Positions 60,910 through 64,000 of a stretch of DNA of 64,000 nt are shown in pieces. Location: contig JAFYHU010000080.1 of NCBI GenBank assembly GCA_017538965.1, forward strand, positions 186,001 to 250,000, in the 5' to 3' direction. Numbering within the stretch: position 1 is the first letter of the stretch; each line of letters starts with the position of its first letter. The notes under the pieces were generated by a model that was not told the DNA's origin, made no database searches, and saw only the letters and a list, made by a program, of their open reading frames with translations. Source of the DNA: Oscillospiraceae bacterium (GTDB taxonomy: Bacteria; Bacillota; Clostridia; Oscillospirales; Oscillospiraceae). Position numbers and translations under genes: made by a program.

Positions 60910-61530
60910 ATGGATAAACAGATGATTATCTCCATCGGGCGGCAGTGCGGCAGCGGCGGACACGCGATCGGTGCGAAGCTGTCCGAGCGCTACGGCCTTC
61001 AGCTCTATGACCGCAACATCATTGCGCTCCTGGCCGAGGACATGAAAAAGGACACCGACAGCGTAGCCCGCATGGAGGAAAAGCTCTCGGGCCTGCTGCC
61101 GAAACGCAAAGGCGGCTTCGAAGCCAAGATCAAGGACCTGATGAACCGCCTGTCCCCTTCGGACGAGATGTACCTGCATGAGCGCGGCCTGATCTCCCGC
61201 CTCGCCGAGACCGAATCCTTCGTCATCATCGGGCGCGGCGCCAACGACATGCTTGCGGACAACCCGAACGCGCTCCGCCTGTTCATCTATGCGCCCGAGA
61301 GCTTCCGGCTTCCCCGCGTGAAGGCGGACTACGGTATCGAGTCCGATGACGAGGCACGGAAGAAGATGGAACAGACCGACAGAGAGCGCCGCGAGTATTT
61401 CGAATACTATACCGGCCGGACCTGGGGCATGTATGACCATCACGATCTCATGATTAACTCCGCTCTCCTCGGCATCAACGGCACCGCGGATCTGATCGCC
61501 TCCGTCGCAGACAAAAAATTCGGCCTCTGA
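60910..61530 (+). CDS. Cytidylate kinase-like family protein
   Basis: P-loop protein of 206 residues resembling the Cmk2/AAA_33-type family common in Clostridia. The nucleotide-binding loop is altered to IGRQCGSGGHAIGAKLSERY, and LYDRNIIALLAE and VIIGRGANDML are family motifs. The C-terminal helix pair (DRERREYFEYYTGRTWG) is typical. The substrate and physiological role are unknown. It lies 21 bp after etfA and is probably last in the lactate operon, closed by a strong terminator. Confidence 0.85.
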   Translation: MDKQMIISIGRQCGSGGHAIGAKLSERYGLQLYDRNIIALLAEDMKKDTDSVARMEEKLSGLLPKRKGGFEAKIKDLMNRLSPSDEMYLHERGLISRLAETESFVIIGRGANDMLADNPNALRLFIYAPESFRLPRVKADYGIESDDEARKKMEQTDRERREYFEYYTGRTWGMYDHHDLMINSALLGINGTADLIASVADKKFGL

Positions 61531-61579
61531 AAACCAGAGAAGGGGATATGGACAATCCTCCCATCCTGCGACAAAAAGC

Positions 61580-61617
61580 AGAACGCTTCCGGACACCCCC
61601 CGGAGGCGTTCTTTTTT
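61580..61617 (+). terminator. Terminator of the lactate operon
   Basis: Stem AGAACGCTTCCGG / CCGGAGGCGTTCT (13 bp, one G-T pair) followed by a T6 run. Confidence 0.9.
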
Positions 61618-61660
61618 ATATCTCTGCCCTCCCCGCCGCCGCGCCTGCCTTCCCCTCGCC

Positions 61661-61711
61661 TCTATCCTTCGTCTCTCAACTCTCTTATCTATCCTTCGTC
61701 TCTCAACTCTC
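61661..61711. repeat. 24-bp direct repeat in a pyrimidine-rich intergenic tract
   Basis: Two exact 24-bp copies, at 61661-61684 and 61688-61711, begin TCTATCCTTCGTCTCTCAAC, with period 27. CAACTCTCAACTCTCCACTC-like words follow to about 61735. The 410-bp gap 61531-61940 also holds the upstream terminator and the promoter of the next gene, and no coding sequence. On the opposite strand the tract reads GAGAGTTGAGAG, similar in style to AAGTTGAAAG at 28217. Confidence 0.8.
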
Positions 61712-61878
61712 AACTCTCCACTCTCAACTCTTTCCTGCGTCGCCCCGCGGCGCATCCCCGTCAATAAATTTGCCCTCCACACGCAGAAAAGATACATTTA
61801 TTGATTCTGTTCCATCACTTTCACTATGGCAATCTTATCAAAAATACGAAAAAAGTATCAGAATTCAACACTTTTTCG

Positions 61879-61907
61879 TTGACTGCATCGGCCTGAGATG
61901 ATAGTAT
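61879..61907 (+). promoter_or_regulatory. Predicted promoter of the secreted repeat protein
   Basis: TTGACT, 17-bp spacer, TAGTAT, then CGAGGGAG 7 bp before the ATG at 61941. Confidence 0.75.
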
Positions 61908-61940
61908 ACCATCAGAATAATTATTCGAGGGAGATTGCCC

Positions 61941-64000
61941 ATGAAAACCATGAAAAAAACGATCGCTCTCCTCCTGACTCTGATGATGCTTCTGAGCCTT
62001 GGCTGCTTTACATCCTTTGCTGATGGGGAAGGGACAGGAGAACAAGAGGTAAAGAGTGTAACGATTTATAATAATGAAGTGAATGGATTCTACGTAGGGC
62101 CGCCAGACTCAGAAATTACGGTAGTACCTGACATAATTCAATCTGGCAAACCGCTTGAAACGGCGCTCGTCACTATAGATGCCCCTATTAATAACCCCAG
62201 CGCGGATGGCCTTGTGGTAGATGTTTCAACCGGAGACATCATAATCAATGTTAACGGCGGTGTCACCGGTGATTCTGACGGTATTGATGCCAAAATCACC
62301 GGCGGTATCACCGAGATCAATGTTGAGGGCAATGTAGAAGGCAAGGCCAGCACTAACGCAGGCATATCTGCAAGCACAAAAACTGGCGGGCAGCTTGCAG
62401 TAAATGTCGGTCGTACTGACGAAAAAGGAGACGTCATCGTAAGCGGCGATGTCATGTCCGCGGGAACCGGCATTAAAGCCACCAATTACGGAGATATGGA
62501 AATTAACGTCACGGGCGGAGTCACCGGGACAGGTAATGACGGAATCAATGCAACCAACATAACCGGAAAAATGACAGTCAATGTCGGCGGCAGCGTCTCC
62601 GGCGGGGGCTTCGGTATTCAATCTACAAATATCGATACCGACACCGGAAGCATAACAATCAATGTCGGCAAAGACGTCGAGGGCTCTATTGATTCTGATA
62701 ATAGTGGAACCACTTCAATCCAGGTAGGAGGCAATGTAACCGGCATCATCTCAGCGACTAACTATAACGGAAGCACCACAATTAGTATTGCCGGCAGCGT
62801 AACCGAAGAAACAGCCAAAACAGACGGCATCAACATCAAAAATCAGGACTCCATTAAACAGAACTCCAATAATCAGGACTCCATTAAACAGGACTCCAAA
62901 AATCAGAACTCCGAGAATCAAGTTACGGTTACAGTCGGCGGCAATGTCACAGGAGCAGCGGACGGTGTCGAGGTTGAAAATCTGATTGGAAGTACCGATA
63001 TCAACATAAAAGAATCTGTGGAAGGAAAATCCGGCGACGGCATTCGTGTCAAGAACAGCAACGAATATTTGAACGAGGGAGACTCAGATGTACAACTTAT
63101 CAAAGATAGCCGCGGCGAAGAAGTGACGGTTACAGTCGGCGGCAGTGTCACAGGAGCAGAGGACGGCATCGAGATTCAAAATGATACCGGAATCGCAGCA
63201 GTCACCGTTGCCGGCGATGTCACCGCCGAGAAAGCGGGCATCAAGTTAGAGAGCGGTGCTGACAATACTGACAGTAATATTAAGACCACCGTCGAGGTGG
63301 ACGGAATCCTCAACGCCGGAGAAACACCGATCCTGATTGGGGAAGGCATCACCGAAAAGAATGTAAGCATTACTGTCTGGAGCGTAGAGGTCAACGACCA
63401 ACAGGCGAAAGACGGTGAGATCGTAAAGGCCGACTCCAAGAGCACGGAAGAAAAAGCCAACGCGGTAGAGAATAACATCCGGTATATCATCAAGGTCGGC
63501 GAAAGCGGCAAGGATTACAAAGGGCTTTCGTTTGTCAATGCGGAAAAAGGGGAGAGTGGCTACTATGCCGCCAAAGCTTACGATGAGACAGATGAGACAG
63601 AAGATAACGTTGTTACCTTGAAGATCGCAAGCGAGTATAAACTTCTTGCCATTGTTCACAGCAAAAACGATAAAACTAGCAGAAAAGACGTAATCGTACA
63701 GGATAACGACGGCAATTATAAACTTCTGATTCCCAAGGGCGGCGGCGTATGGCTCGAGCTGTCGCTTGAGAAGATTGAAGCTCCGGCGACCGAGGATTAT
63801 ACGATTTACGCGCTGGGAACCGTCCTTGCGAAGGACGGCAAGAGCCTGATGACGATCTTCAATAGCAGGAACTATACGATCGCCTATGCCGACGGCACGA
63901 ACGAAAAGGGCTCCTTCCGCTTTGCCGACGGCCAGATGATCTTCACGAATCCCGATAAGGAAGGAATCACCCCGACCGTGGATGGAGACGGAAACGCCGT
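61941..64000 (+). CDS. Large secreted repeat protein (partial, C-terminus outside window)
   Basis: Open for 686 codons to the window edge. A signal peptide (KKTIALLLTLMMLLSLGC, ending near SFA|DG) is followed by many VxVGGxVTG-type repeats (INVNGGVTGDSDGIDA, VNVGGSVSGGGFGIQS, VTVGGNVTGAADGVEV, VTVGGSVTGAEDGIEI), as in parallel beta-helix surface proteins. A short Asn/Gln/Lys/Ser tandem repeat lies near residues 301-325. After about residue 500 the repeats give way to a non-repetitive domain (LLIPKGGGVWLELSLEK). Codon use is more A/T-rich than in neighbouring genes. An adhesin or matrix role is plausible; the anchor, if any, is beyond the window. Confidence 0.85.
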   Translation, partial: MKTMKKTIALLLTLMMLLSLGCFTSFADGEGTGEQEVKSVTIYNNEVNGFYVGPPDSEITVVPDIIQSGKPLETALVTIDAPINNPSADGLVVDVSTGDIIINVNGGVTGDSDGIDAKITGGITEINVEGNVEGKASTNAGISASTKTGGQLAVNVGRTDEKGDVIVSGDVMSAGTGIKATNYGDMEINVTGGVTGTGNDGINATNITGKMTVNVGGSVSGGGFGIQSTNIDTDTGSITINVGKDVEGSIDSDNSGTTSIQVGGNVTGIISATNYNGSTTISIAGSVTEETAKTDGINIKNQDSIKQNSNNQDSIKQDSKNQNSENQVTVTVGGNVTGAADGVEVENLIGSTDINIKESVEGKSGDGIRVKNSNEYLNEGDSDVQLIKDSRGEEVTVTVGGSVTGAEDGIEIQNDTGIAAVTVAGDVTAEKAGIKLESGADNTDSNIKTTVEVDGILNAGETPILIGEGITEKNVSITVWSVEVNDQQAKDGEIVKADSKSTEEKANAVENNIRYIIKVGESGKDYKGLSFVNAEKGESGYYAAKAYDETDETEDNVVTLKIASEYKLLAIVHSKNDKTSRKDVIVQDNDGNYKLLIPKGGGVWLELSLEKIEAPATEDYTIYALGTVLAKDGKSLMTIFNSRNYTIAYADGTNEKGSFRFADGQMIFTNPDKEGITPTVDGDGNA
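62841..62915 (+). repeat. 30-bp in-frame tandem repeat
   Basis: Two nearly identical 30-bp units (62841-62870 and 62871-62900) encode NQDSIKQNSN and NQDSIKQDSK. A partial third unit follows. The repeat length is a multiple of three, so unit gain or loss would not break the frame. Confidence 0.85.

Overview
The window is about 64 kb of a GC-rich Gram-positive genome. It is most likely from an anaerobic gut-type Clostridia (Eubacteriales), plausibly Oscillospiraceae. The evidence is a SCIFF ranthipeptide precursor with its radical SAM maturase (near-universal in Clostridia), lipoprotein-type ABC binding proteins, YesM/YesN and YesL-type genes, an Etf-linked lactate dehydrogenase cluster, AGGAGG-type ribosome binding sites, and palindromic intergenic repeats of a kind I recall from Faecalibacterium-like genomes. 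No rRNA, CRISPR array, transposase or prophage is visible. There is one tRNA (Thr, CGT).

Layout. 1-6.8 kb (minus): a sugar-sensing three-gene unit (binding lipoprotein, histidine kinase, AraC-type response regulator) followed by mglB and the first 360 codons of mglA. 6.9-9.0 kb: rfbA and an isolated ATPase of the DUF4143 type. 9.2-14.3 kb (plus): a MacB/HlyD-like ABC export system and a membrane protein of unknown function. 14.3-21.1 kb (plus): scfA-scfB, a PLP decarboxylase and a GH65 phosphorylase joined by ATGA overlaps, then an inositol-phosphatase family protein and an isochorismatase-fold hydrolase. 21.2-28.3 kb: a secreted repeat protein, a minus operon msmK-araC-diguanylate cyclase, and a divergent cytosolic ParB-like/BMP fusion. 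28.3-34.3 kb (minus): YesL, membrane-anchored clostripain, a fused membrane-ABC ATPase and a permease. 34.5-41.0 kb: a sugar ABC importer divergent from amylosucrase and fructokinase. The 25 kb msmK-like ATPase probably energises that importer, which has no ATPase gene of its own. 41-47 kb: a MATE pump, proBA, rimI-tsaD-radC and tRNA-Thr. 47.3-54.5 kb: a four-helix-bundle protein behind a hairpin array, a thioesterase, a polytopic membrane protein with an in-frame palindromic repeat, thiI, and a sensor-linked MscS channel. 54.5-61.6 kb: lctP, an Ldh-family dehydrogenase, a GlcD-type dehydrogenase and etfBA for lactate oxidation, then a kinase-like protein. 61.9 kb to the end: a large secreted repeat protein cut by the window edge.

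The most unusual material is between genes. A roughly 150-165 bp element occurs three times (2.7, 34.4 and 42.5 kb), each copy between minus-strand genes, with two conserved stems and one compensatory base-pair change. A second element made of stems with CGCA tetraloops occurs between genes and once in frame inside a coding sequence (49.85 kb). A third structure, an inverted array of GTGAAG hexamers separated by small hairpins, precedes the four-helix-bundle gene. Product calls rest on motifs read by eye. No database search was possible.
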